Below are positions 7,267 to 15,145 of a DNA stretch of 64,000 nucleotides, piece after piece. Positions within the stretch are counted from its first letter, which is position 1. Each line of letters opens with the position of its first letter. Position numbers and translations under genes: made by a program. The stretch spans positions 1-64,000 of the forward strand of contig JAZLDH010000012.1 of assembly GCA_045614605.1 (NCBI GenBank), given 5' to 3'. Source of the DNA: Onthomorpha sp937906975 (GTDB taxonomy: Bacteria > Bacteroidota > Bacteroidia > Bacteroidales > P3). The notes beneath the pieces were generated by a model. It was not told where the DNA came from. It made no database searches and saw nothing but the letters and a program-made list of their open reading frames with translations.

Positions 7267-7986
7267 TTATTTCATCAAGAAATTGATGTCGTCAGTCAAT
7301 GAGTATTCTACTGCTTCTTGTCCGTAGCGGAATACTTTCATTTTGTTGTCTCTTCCTATCAATGATAGTTTTCCTTCTTTAAGTCTTAATGCTGTTGCTT
7401 CTCTTATTCCTGCTACCCAAATGTTTTGATTTATTGTTATAAACTCATTCAAACGGTCATCTCTTGTTTCGCCACCGTGTTTTGGGTCAAAGAAATCAGT
7501 ATAGTGAGGATTGATTTGGAAAGGAACAAGTTTCATACAGTCAAAGCTTTCAGGCTCTATGATAGGCATGTCGTTTGTTGTTTTAAGGCTTGGTCCTGCA
7601 ACGTTGCTTCCTGCACTCCAACCCATGTATGCTGTGCCAGCAAATACTTTTTCTGACATTAGTTGCATAATTCCGTTTTTGTATAATTCATATACAAGGT
7701 GGAATGTGTTTCCTCCGCCAACTGCTATACATTCTGCTTCTTCTACTGCTTTTTTTGCGTCAGCTTGTGTGTGGATACTGTAAAGATCAAGTCCGATTGT
7801 TTCAAATACGGCTTTTACTTTTGCTTCGTAGTTGTCATATCCCATAGATACTCCTGCGTAAGGTATGAATAATACTCTTTTTACTCCGCTTTCGTTGCAG
7901 AAGTCTTTAATCATATCTTTGCACCAACCTAAATATGCTTCTCCTCTATTGGTTGAGTTGCTTATTAGTAATAGATTTCTTTTCAT
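7267..7986 (-). CDS. pepE: Dipeptidase E, alpha-aspartyl dipeptidase (peptidase S51)
   Basis: Cytoplasmic serine peptidase that cleaves Asp-Xaa dipeptides. The 239-residue protein aligns along its whole length with the enteric PepE pattern: LLLISNST near the start, VGGGNTFHL, the nucleophile elbow GWSAGSNVA, TTNDMPI, and NPHYTD with GETRDDR. The start is placed at 7986 because the signal-less family begins MxLLLLSNS; an open frame to 8046 adds 20 residues without family support. The gene is divergent from the BatA-like gene and upstream of tsaC. Confidence 0.92.
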   Translation of the reverse strand: MKRNLLLISNSTNRGEAYLGWCKDMIKDFCNESGVKRVLFIPYAGVSMGYDNYEAKVKAVFETIGLDLYSIHTQADAKKAVEEAECIAVGGGNTFHLVYELYKNGIMQLMSEKVFAGTAYMGWSAGSNVAGPSLKTTNDMPIIEPESFDCMKLVPFQINPHYTDFFDPKHGGETRDDRLNEFITINQNIWVAGIREATALRLKEGKLSLIGRDNKMKVFRYGQEAVEYSLTDDINFLMK

Positions 7987-8015
7987 TTTCTTTGATTTAA
8001 GTTTTATTTCTTTCA

Positions 8016-8047
8016 CAAAATTAGTTGTTTTCTTTATATCCACCAAA
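8016..8047 (-). promoter_or_regulatory. pepE-tsaC promoter
   Basis: On the minus strand TTTG (8047-8044) is followed after 20 bases by TAATTTTG (8023-8016). It is close to consensus and lies about 30 bases before the pepE ATG. Confidence 0.6.
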
Positions 8048-8055
8048 CAATTTCG

Positions 8056-8063
8056 TATTTTTG
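8056..8063 (+). promoter_or_regulatory. -7 box of the BatA-like gene
   Basis: TATTTTTG fits TAnnTTTG and lies 22 bases before the ATG at 8086. It is back to back with the pepE promoter. No clear -33 element is seen. Confidence 0.45.
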
Positions 8064-8085
8064 CACAAATTTTTATGTTTTAAGT

Positions 8086-10059
8086 ATGGCTTTTCTTAAT
8101 CCAAATTTTTTATTTGGCTTGCTTGCTATTTTAATCCCAATAGCGGTGCATCTTTTTAACTTTCACAGATATAAAAAGGTGTACTTTACTAATGTGAATG
8201 TGCTTAGGGATATAGAAATCCGTTCAAAGAAAACTAATAAGCTTTATAAGAGGCTTTTGTTGTTAAGCCGTTGTTTGTGCATTGTGTGTTTGGTATTGGT
8301 CTTTGCACAACCTTATTTGAAAAATGACGAAAAGGCTTTGGTAAAGGAGGGAGAAAATTCCGTAGTTGTGTTTTTGGATAATAGTTTTAGCGTGAAATTG
8401 GATAGGGCTAAACAAAAAGCAAAACAAATTGCGGATATGTATTCTTCAACTGATAAGTTTTGTTTGCTAACTATGGACTTAGCGGGAAAGGAAAGGCACT
8501 TTGTAAATAAAAATCGTTTTTTGGCTTTGCTAAGTGAATTGGAAACTTCTCCTTCTTCAAGAATGATGAGTGAGGTTTACCAAACGGCTCATAAATTGCT
8601 CGATAATCAAAATAGTAATTCAAAGACTTGTTTTTTTATTTCCGATTTCCAAAAATCTTGTCTTGATGAGGAAAATTTCAAAACCGACTCTATAAATAAT
8701 GTCTTTGTTGCTGTTGAAACAAGTGATATGAATAATATTTTCATTGATTCGGTTTGGAGCGAAAGCAAAAGTTTTATGCGTGGTGCTTCTGTGGATTTGA
8801 AAGTTAGGGTAAGAAATTCTGGAAAGCAAGATGTGGAAAAAATTCCTTTAAAGTTGATTGTAGATGATAAACAAGTGGCTGTTGCAAGTCTTGATATGAT
8901 TGCAGATGAGCAAGTGGTGGTTGATATGAGTTTTACTGTGGAACGCAATGGTATTCTACATTCTCGACTTAATATTTTGGATTCTCCTGTTATTTTTGAT
9001 AACGATTTTTATTTTACTCTTTTGGTTGAGGATAAGGTTAAGGTACTTTGTCTAAATCAAGAAAAGGAAAATCCTTACATTATGCGATTGTTTGCTTCTG
9101 ATGAGCAGGTGCAAATTGAGAATGTAACGGTTTCTAATCCTGATTACAATTCTTTTGGCTCTTATTCTTTGATTATTCTCAATGGTTTGGAGCAAATAAA
9201 TGATGCTTTGGCAAATGAGTTACAAAAATTCGTAGATAATTCTGGCTCTTTAATGATTATTCCAAATAAGGAAATGAATTTGGAAAGCGTAAACAAGTTT
9301 TTGTCTATGATGTCTTTGCCTTGTTATGATAATTTGCAAACAAAAAAACAAAGGGTAAACAAATATGATGAGGAAAACTTCTTATTCAAAGATGTTTTCG
9401 CAACTTATATGGAAAATATTTCGCTTCCTACCTCTAAGATGTATTTTCCTATTAATGGGTCTGCAACAACTGCTAAGCAAAGCGTGATGAGTTATTCTAA
9501 TGGTGAGGATTTTTTGGCTATCTCTCCTAAAAATAACTCTAATGTATATATGCTTTCCGTTGGATTAGACACTGCATTTAGCGATTTTGTGAATAATTCT
9601 TTGTTTGTGCCTTTAATGTGGAATATGTGTGCATTAAGTCAGGTGAAATCAAAGCTTTATTATACCATAGGCGAGAGAGAATTTGTGGAGATTGGAAGTT
9701 TGGAAAATAAGTCTAAGGAAAAAAATATTTTTTCCGTAAAAGGAAAAACGGATTCTTTGGAATATATTCCTCAGACTAAGAAAAATCAAAACACTTACGC
9801 TTTGAATTTATATAATCAAGTAAATAAGGCTGGTAATTATGAGGTTTATTCCGACAAAGAGGTGGTTTCGGGTTTTTCTCTTAACTATTCTTCAAGGGAA
9901 AGCTTAATGGAATTTAGCGATAAGAAAGAAATAAAAAAGGATTTGAAGGCTTACTCTTCGGAAAAGCATTTTCCTTTTGCTTTTATCTTTATCATCGTTG
10001 CTTTATTGTGTGTTTTATTTGAATCTATATTATTGTTTAAATTAAATAAATTAAAGTAA
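8086..10059 (+). CDS. BatA-like membrane protein with von Willebrand A fold
   Basis: 657 residues. The N-terminus is the aerotolerance BatA-type double membrane domain (FLNPNFLFGLLAILIPIAVHLFNF, a basic cytoplasmic loop, then a second helix at about 60-77). A periplasmic vWA-like domain follows, with a DNSFS motif (about residues 99-103) that matches the DxSxS of a MIDAS metal site. A long beta-rich region leads to a C-terminal membrane helix (about 630-652) ending in a short positive tail. Proteins of this plan are common in Bacteroidota and differ from the true BatA/BatB pair of the Bat operon. The molecular role is unknown. It is followed after 2 bp by the DUF3078 gene, so the two are probably cotranscribed. 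Confidence 0.8.
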   Translation: MAFLNPNFLFGLLAILIPIAVHLFNFHRYKKVYFTNVNVLRDIEIRSKKTNKLYKRLLLLSRCLCIVCLVLVFAQPYLKNDEKALVKEGENSVVVFLDNSFSVKLDRAKQKAKQIADMYSSTDKFCLLTMDLAGKERHFVNKNRFLALLSELETSPSSRMMSEVYQTAHKLLDNQNSNSKTCFFISDFQKSCLDEENFKTDSINNVFVAVETSDMNNIFIDSVWSESKSFMRGASVDLKVRVRNSGKQDVEKIPLKLIVDDKQVAVASLDMIADEQVVVDMSFTVERNGILHSRLNILDSPVIFDNDFYFTLLVEDKVKVLCLNQEKENPYIMRLFASDEQVQIENVTVSNPDYNSFGSYSLIILNGLEQINDALANELQKFVDNSGSLMIIPNKEMNLESVNKFLSMMSLPCYDNLQTKKQRVNKYDEENFLFKDVFATYMENISLPTSKMYFPINGSATTAKQSVMSYSNGEDFLAISPKNNSNVYMLSVGLDTAFSDFVNNSLFVPLMWNMCALSQVKSKLYYTIGEREFVEIGSLENKSKEKNIFSVKGKTDSLEYIPQTKKNQNTYALNLYNQVNKAGNYEVYSDKEVVSGFSLNYSSRESLMEFSDKKEIKKDLKAYSSEKHFPFAFIFIIVALLCVLFESILLFKLNKLK

Positions 10060-10061
10060 AA

Positions 10062-10928
10062 ATGAGAAAATTAGGTATTTTTTTAGTGATTGCTTTATTG
10101 CAAACTACTCTTTTTGCAGAAGAAACAAAAAAAGACTCGGTTAAGTATTGGAATACTAAGAATAGCATTATTCTTAACAGTGAACAGGCTACGCTTTCTA
10201 ACTGGTCGGCTGGTGGTTATTCGTCTTTTGCTTTTTCTTCTTTCTATAAAGGTTTCTACAACTACAAAAAAGGAAACAATCAATGGGATAACTCTATTGA
10301 ATTGGCGTATGGTATGATTTGGCAAGACAAAACAGGAAATGGATTTAAGGACCCTGCAAATGAATTTCAGAAATCAGATGACAAAATAGAGCTTAACTCT
10401 ATTTATTCAAGAAAAATGTATAAGGCATGGAACTATTCTGCTTTGGTAAACTTGAAATCTCAATTCGATGAAGGGTATAAAGATGGTGCTTTGGTGTCTG
10501 CTCCAATTTCTCCTATAACAATTACTTCTTCTGTTGGTTGGGAGTACAAGAATAAGGGATTTTCTACTCTTCTTTCTTTCCTTACAGGTAAGACAACAGT
10601 AGTTACTGATAATAGATTAAAGGGAAATGAAATTTTTGGCTTTACAGAACCTAATCAAATGGCTTTATTCTCGCTTGGTTCTTATGCTAAATTCTTTTTC
10701 CAAAGAGATATTTTCAAGAATATTAACCTTTTGGTTAAGTTAGACTTCTTTTACGATTACAATAAGCCGTTATTGGATACAGATATTAACACAGAAATTT
10801 TCGTTAATATAAAAGTTAGCAAGTATTTGACTGCTTTTATAAATTTCCAAGCAATAATGGATAAAGATTTCAATACAACTTTGCAGTATAAGCAAAGATT
10901 TGGATTATCAGTGCCGATCAACTTTTAG
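10062..10928 (+). CDS. DUF3078 outer-membrane beta-barrel protein
   Basis: 288 residues with a signal peptide (about 1-19, cleaved near LFAEET). The rest alternates aromatic and polar residues, as in outer-membrane strands. The DUF3078 signature is visible in LNSEQATLSNWSAGGYSSF, DNSIELAYGMIW and DDKIELNSIYSRK. The C-terminus ends in an aromatic residue (Phe), the usual signal for the BAM complex. The family has no known function. It is downstream of the BatA-like gene and convergent with the S41 protease; the two stop codons are adjacent and share a hairpin. Confidence 0.85.
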   Translation: MRKLGIFLVIALLQTTLFAEETKKDSVKYWNTKNSIILNSEQATLSNWSAGGYSSFAFSSFYKGFYNYKKGNNQWDNSIELAYGMIWQDKTGNGFKDPANEFQKSDDKIELNSIYSRKMYKAWNYSALVNLKSQFDEGYKDGALVSAPISPITITSSVGWEYKNKGFSTLLSFLTGKTTVVTDNRLKGNEIFGFTEPNQMALFSLGSYAKFFFQRDIFKNINLLVKLDFFYDYNKPLLDTDINTEIFVNIKVSKYLTAFINFQAIMDKDFNTTLQYKQRFGLSVPINF

Positions 10929-10938
10929 TTAATCGGCA
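10912..10938. terminator. Convergent hairpin overlapping both stop codons
   Basis: TGCCGAT (10912-10918) pairs with ATCGGCA (10932-10938), and the stem continues with AAC/GTT after one mismatch. The hairpin overlaps the last codons of both the DUF3078 gene and the S41 protease gene and can fold in transcripts of either strand. The T run is weak, so termination may be partial. Confidence 0.5.
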
Positions 10939-12686
10939 TTGCTTATGATTTTTTCATAGTCTCCGCCTTTTAAAACTTCGATTGCTTTCTTTAATTCTTT
11001 GTCTGTTTCAGAGGTACACATATAGAAATATTTTGTGCCATAGAGATTGCGTGCTATTAAGGCTTTTAGTGTGGTTGCAATGTAGATTTCTGATTCTTTG
11101 TTTAGTCTTTCGGCTTTTTTGTCTTCTATTTTAGCTTTTTCTATTATTTCTTTTACCAATTTTTCCTTTGAGGTAAGTGATTTTGCGTATTCTTCGTAAG
11201 ATTGATAACTTACTGCATTGCTATCGCTCATTTCACTTTTCAAATAATCCATTACTATTTGATTTACCCACTCTTTTTTAACTTCTGTTTTTGTTACGCC
11301 TTCTTTTTCTGCGTATGCTTCAAAGTCTTTAAGTAGGTTTAGTTTGTCGTATTCTTTTGAAAAGTCTTTAAATTCTGGTGCTTTCTTTAAGAAATCTTCA
11401 CGATTTTTTTCTACCCAATTAAGAGAATAATTATTGAATAGGCTTTTTGAACGAAGATTTATTAGATAATCCGATGCGCGTGAGGTATCCATTGGGATAA
11501 ATACGTCAGGCATTATTCCACCTCCGCCATATACTGTTCTTCCGTTATTGGTTTTGTATTTTAAACTATCGGCAAAGTGAATTGAGTCTGCGTTTGTCAT
11601 TTCGCCTTGTTTGTATCGTTGTGCGTAATCGTTTTGATATGCCTCTACTCCTTCATCGTAGGGTTTTTGAATACATCTTCCGCTTGGCGTGTAGTATCTT
11701 GATGTTGTTAATCTAATTTGTGATTTATCTTCTAATGGGAATGGGCGTTGTACTAAGCCTTTTCCAAATGTTCTTCTTCCGATTATCACTCCTCTATCCC
11801 AGTCTTGTACGGCTCCACTTACGATTTCGCTTGCAGAGGCTGAGTATTCATCTACCAATATAATGAGTCTGCCTTCTTCAAAGCTTCCTCGTTTTATTGT
11901 GTTATAGGCTTGTTTTTTGGAATGTATGCCTTCTGTATAGACTATCATTTTATTTCCTGCTAAAAAATGATCTGCTATTTCCCATGCAACGTTTAAATAT
12001 CCTCCTCCATTGCCTCTTAGGTCAAAGATAAGGTCTTTCATTCCTTCTTTTTGAAGTGATTTGATTGCTTCTAACAATTCCTCGGTAGAGGTTTGAGCAA
12101 AACGACTCAATCTTACGTATCCTATTTGCTCATCTACCATAAACCACGTGTCTATACTATGAAGTGGTATTTTATCTCTTGTAATGGTAAAAACTATTGG
12201 CTCTTTTCTTCCTGCTCTTTTAACGGTTACTTTTACTTTTGTACCTTTTTCTCCTCTTAGATGTTTAAAAACCCAATCGTTTTTAATAGAATCTCCTGTT
12301 GCAACATTGTCATCTACCTTTATTATTATGTCTCCTGCTAGCATTCCTACTTTTTCAGCAGGCCCGTCGCTGATTACTTCCACAACGTGAATGCTATCGT
12401 TCATAAATTGAAAGCTAACGCCTATGCCATCAAAGTTTCCTTCAAGCGGTTCATTCATTTTCTTTACTTCATCTTTGGTTATGAAAATTGAATGTGGGTC
12501 TAACTCTTTCAACATGGCTTCAATTCCTTTTTCGGATATTCTTTCTAAGTTTGCTGTATCAACATAAAAATAATCTATTAAGGCAAGGGTTTGTCCTGTT
12601 TTGGTTGTTGCCATTTTTAGGGTGTCTTGTTGTGAAAATGCAACAAAATTTATTAGTATAAAGTAAAATAAGAATAATCTTTTCAT
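10929..12686 (-). CDS. C-terminal processing protease, S41 family
   Basis: A 585-residue exported serine protease. It has a signal peptide (1-18), then a PDZ domain (about 88-160, FDGIGVSFQF, DGPAEKVGMLAGDII) that binds substrate tails. The S41 catalytic core follows, with the Ser-Lys dyad in YSASASEIVSGA (Ser284 by alignment with E. coli Prc) and TFGKGLVQ (Lys309). The long helical C-terminal region is typical of the Bacteroidota CtpA/Prc type. It likely trims or degrades periplasmic proteins. Its gene stands alone on the minus strand, convergent with the DUF3078 gene and divergent from lepB. Confidence 0.92.
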   Translation of the reverse strand: MKRLFLFYFILINFVAFSQQDTLKMATTKTGQTLALIDYFYVDTANLERISEKGIEAMLKELDPHSIFITKDEVKKMNEPLEGNFDGIGVSFQFMNDSIHVVEVISDGPAEKVGMLAGDIIIKVDDNVATGDSIKNDWVFKHLRGEKGTKVKVTVKRAGRKEPIVFTITRDKIPLHSIDTWFMVDEQIGYVRLSRFAQTSTEELLEAIKSLQKEGMKDLIFDLRGNGGGYLNVAWEIADHFLAGNKMIVYTEGIHSKKQAYNTIKRGSFEEGRLIILVDEYSASASEIVSGAVQDWDRGVIIGRRTFGKGLVQRPFPLEDKSQIRLTTSRYYTPSGRCIQKPYDEGVEAYQNDYAQRYKQGEMTNADSIHFADSLKYKTNNGRTVYGGGGIMPDVFIPMDTSRASDYLINLRSKSLFNNYSLNWVEKNREDFLKKAPEFKDFSKEYDKLNLLKDFEAYAEKEGVTKTEVKKEWVNQIVMDYLKSEMSDSNAVSYQSYEEYAKSLTSKEKLVKEIIEKAKIEDKKAERLNKESEIYIATTLKALIARNLYGTKYFYMCTSETDKELKKAIEVLKGGDYEKIISNAD

Positions 12687-12755
12687 AGAATTAACAATAT
12701 TTTTTTATGCTTTAACGTTAAAAGTAAGTTTTTATTTTAATCAAATACATTTATT

Positions 12756-14453
12756 ATGGATATTTATTTTATACTTATTATCTTAGGACTTCTGCTTTCT
12801 GTTATAGGTCTTTGGAAAATTTTTGAAAAAGCAGGAGAAAAACCCTATTATGTGTTAATTCCTTTTTGGAATATTTGGTGTTGGATTAAAATCATCGATA
12901 AAAAGAAATGGTGGTTTATTTATTGTTTGATACCTTTTTTGAATGTCTTTATTGTTATGCTGATGATAGTAGAGACTGTTAAGTGTTTTAGAAAAAATGG
13001 CTTTTGGTATCAATTATTGTCAATAATTATTCCTTTTATCATATTACCTGTATTGGGTTTTTCTAAAAAGGAAACTTATACTCACCCTAAGGATTTACCA
13101 GAGTTTAAGATTTCGGCTATTAGAGATTGGGTTGATTCTATTGTGTTTGCAGTTGTTGCAGCAAGTGTAATACGTACAATGTTTTTTGAATCATATATGA
13201 TTCCTTCTTCGTCAATGGAGAAATCTCTTTTGGTAGGAGATTGTTTGTTTGTAAGTAAATTGGCTTACGGTCCAAGAATCCCTAACACTCCTTTGGCTCT
13301 TCCTTTAATGCATCATACTATTCCAGGACTTAATACAAAGAGTTATCTTGATTGGATTGAGCTTGATTATCATCGTTTACCTGGTTTTGGAAATGTTAAG
13401 CGTGGAGATGCTGTTGTGTTTAACTATCCTGATGGTGATACCGTATCTACTTACTATCAATCAAACGAAAGTTATTATTCTTTACTAAGACGCTATGGTA
13501 GAGATAGAGTTTGGAATAGTAAAGAGGAGTTTGGCGATATTATTGCTCGTCCAATAGATAAGAAAGAAAACTTTATAAAAACTTGTATTGGACTTCCTGG
13601 CGAGGTGCTTTCTATTGAAAATGCAGTTGTACACATAAATGGAAAGCCTATCGAAAGTCCACAAGAATATCAATTGACTCACAGAATTATAACAAAGGAT
13701 AATAATACTCTTAACGAAAAAGAGTTATTGGAAATGGGAGTTAGTAAAGAGGATATGGCTATGATGTATTATTTCTATTACATTAATCTTACTCAACAAC
13801 AGATAGATGTTCTTTCTTCTAATCCTTTTGTTGAAGTTGAGCCACTTGAAAATAGCCCTCTTTTACAAAACAATCAGCAACAAACAAAATATTTCTGTAA
13901 GTTATTTATTCACCCAGATATTTACGACAAACAAGCTTTCCTTTCACAAGCAGGAGTTGATTCTTTAGACTTACAACAATTGACAAACTACGCTACTCTT
14001 CCTCTTTCAAGAAGTTTAAAAGAAGAAATAAAGAAATTGCCATACGTTGAAGAGATTATTCCTGTGCTTACTAAGAAAGGTTGGAGAGATGAAAACATGT
14101 TCCCTCATAGAGCTGAGTTAAATTGGAACAATGACTTTTATGGTCCAATACAAATCCCTCACAAAGGAATGAAAGTAATGCTTACAGAAGAAAATATCGC
14201 CCTTTACGAAAGAGCTATCAATGTGTTTGAAAAAGGAAAAGCAAAAATAGGAGAAGAATACACCTTTAAAATGGATTATTACTTTATGATGGGAGATAAT
14301 AGACATAACTCAGCAGACTCACGCTATTGGGGATTTGTGCCAGAAGACCACATTGTAGGAAAAGCTTCTGTTGTGTGGATGTCTTTCAACAAAGACCAAA
14401 ACTCTATACTTAAAAAAATACGTTGGAACAGAATATTCAAAAAAGTAGATTAA
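12756..14453 (+). CDS. lepB: Signal peptidase I, long form
   Basis: Membrane serine protease that removes signal peptides. The N-terminal 115 residues hold several hydrophobic segments (about 4-20, 53-72, 86-101) that precede the usual anchor helix (about 127-143). The catalytic serine is Ser153 in IPSSSMEKSL and the general base lysine is near residue 274 in FIKTCIGLPGE. The C-terminal box MMGDNRHNSADSRYWG is intact. At 565 residues it is far longer than the E. coli enzyme (324). Most of the excess is an insertion between the PGEVL strand and the MMGDNR box (about 300-495) plus the N-terminal membrane domain. The gene stands alone and ends at a strong terminator. Confidence 0.93.
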   Translation: MDIYFILIILGLLLSVIGLWKIFEKAGEKPYYVLIPFWNIWCWIKIIDKKKWWFIYCLIPFLNVFIVMLMIVETVKCFRKNGFWYQLLSIIIPFIILPVLGFSKKETYTHPKDLPEFKISAIRDWVDSIVFAVVAASVIRTMFFESYMIPSSSMEKSLLVGDCLFVSKLAYGPRIPNTPLALPLMHHTIPGLNTKSYLDWIELDYHRLPGFGNVKRGDAVVFNYPDGDTVSTYYQSNESYYSLLRRYGRDRVWNSKEEFGDIIARPIDKKENFIKTCIGLPGEVLSIENAVVHINGKPIESPQEYQLTHRIITKDNNTLNEKELLEMGVSKEDMAMMYYFYYINLTQQQIDVLSSNPFVEVEPLENSPLLQNNQQQTKYFCKLFIHPDIYDKQAFLSQAGVDSLDLQQLTNYATLPLSRSLKEEIKKLPYVEEIIPVLTKKGWRDENMFPHRAELNWNNDFYGPIQIPHKGMKVMLTEENIALYERAINVFEKGKAKIGEEYTFKMDYYFMMGDNRHNSADSRYWGFVPEDHIVGKASVVWMSFNKDQNSILKKIRWNRIFKKVD

Positions 14454-14513
14454 GAAAATTAACTTCTATTTTCAAGAGTAAATTTGATTTTTAAAATATA
14501 GAATTTCAAGAAC

Positions 14514-14560
14514 AAAAAGACGGCTCTGGAATTATTTTGTATAATCAGAGCCGTCTTTTT
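14514..14560. terminator. Strong bidirectional terminator after lepB
   Basis: AAAAAGACGGCTCTG (14514-14528) pairs with CAGAGCCGTCTTTTT (14546-14560), a perfect 15-bp stem with A/T tracts on both sides. Confidence 0.92.
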
Positions 14561-14670
14561 ACGAAGTTTATTTCTTCCATTATGTAGTTTATCCAACAGT
14601 AAGCATGTTTGAACGTGTTCTTGGGTAAGAACAAAAATAAAACCGTTTCCCCTACACTTAACGCCAAATG

Positions 14671-14708
14671 CTTGCGATATTTTCGGCTTTAAGATTTCTA
14701 ATCGCAAG
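14671..14708. repeat. Inverted repeat in the lepB-Ro60 intergenic region
   Basis: CTTGCGAT (14671-14678) and ATCGCAAG (14701-14708) form an 8-bp inverted repeat around 22 bases. The stretch 14570-14720 is less AT-rich than its surroundings and contains a short minus-strand frame of 82 codons that I cannot assign to any family. It may be a relic of a lost gene or of a mobile element. Confidence 0.3.
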
Positions 14709-14725
14709 TTTTGAAAATATAAGCC

Positions 14726-14899
14726 CTTGACTAAAAATCACCAAATCAAAGACTTAACTTTTCAAAGCCTTAAAAACACAAAAAAAGTCTTTAATTTTTC
14801 GGATTTTTTCTTTGTTTTTAGCGAAATAATTCTTTGATTTTTCAAATTATTTCTTTGAAAAAATTATTTTTTTCTTTGATTTATTTTATTTTTTCAAAG
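14726..14899 (+). repeat. 21-bp phased repeat array C (about 9 units)
   Basis: This is the longest array in the window. Cores start at 14726 (CTTGA), 14747 (CAAAG), 14768 (CCTTA), 14789 (CTTTA), 14810 (CTTTG), 14832 (CTTTG), 14853 (CTTTG), 14874 (CTTTG) and 14895 (CAAAG). All steps are 21 bp except one of 22. The unit at 14874-14894 is identical, base for base, to the two units at 23736-23777. It lies between lepB and the Ro60/Y RNA locus, downstream of the terminators of both. Confidence 0.8.
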
Positions 14900-15023
14900 A
14901 CTTCACTCAGCAAAGCCATAATTTGCTAAAAAATAGCCCCAATTTTCGTCAATTTTTCGCAAAAAATTTCACAAAAATTCCAAAATGAAATTTCTGTAAA
15001 ATAAAGGTTTTTGTCTATTACAA

Positions 15024-15130
15024 TAAAAAAAGCGGTGCAACAAACGCATTGACATCGTTTTACAAGGGCTAATCCCTCTGAGGTTCTGACTTACCTAATT
15101 CGAAGTAAGTCAATGCTACGGCAACCGCTC
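15024..15130 (-). ncRNA. Candidate Y RNA (downstream copy), with T-loop-like hairpin
   Basis: This is a minus-strand RNA of about 100 bases that begins 17 bases after the Ro60 stop codon and ends in a U tract (15030-15024). The outer helix AGCGGU/ACCGCU (15129-15124 with 15036-15031) is followed by a single bulged U (15123) and GC/GC. An internal loop follows with 5' CGUA (15120-15117) opposite 3' GUUUGUU (15045-15039). The inner helix is a perfect 8 bp, GCAUUGAC/GUCAAUGC. The distal 55 bases include a hairpin with a UUCGAAU loop on a UUAC/GUAA stem, like a tRNA T-arm, plus a short AGGG/CCCU hairpin. This fits bacterial Y RNAs, which pair a Ro60-binding stem with a tRNA-like module. An SRP RNA was considered and judged less likely. 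Confidence 0.65.
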
Positions 15131-15145
15131 TAAATCTATTTTAAT

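Noticed and set aside
14459..14707. 82-codon minus-strand frame after lepB
   Set aside because: It spans the strong terminator and has no start context or family; kept only as an unassigned stretch.
14726..14899. The 21-bp arrays as CRISPR
   Set aside because: There are no conserved repeats of 25-40 bp with unique spacers and no cas genes; only a 5-base core and AT-rich filler recur.
15024..15130. Signal recognition particle RNA as an explanation of the downstream structured RNA
   Set aside because: GUCAG followed by CC...GG looks a little like the SRP apical loop, but the GGAA-type tetraloop and AGCAGCC strand are missing. A second RNA with the same basal fold on the other side of the Ro60 gene also points to a Y RNA.
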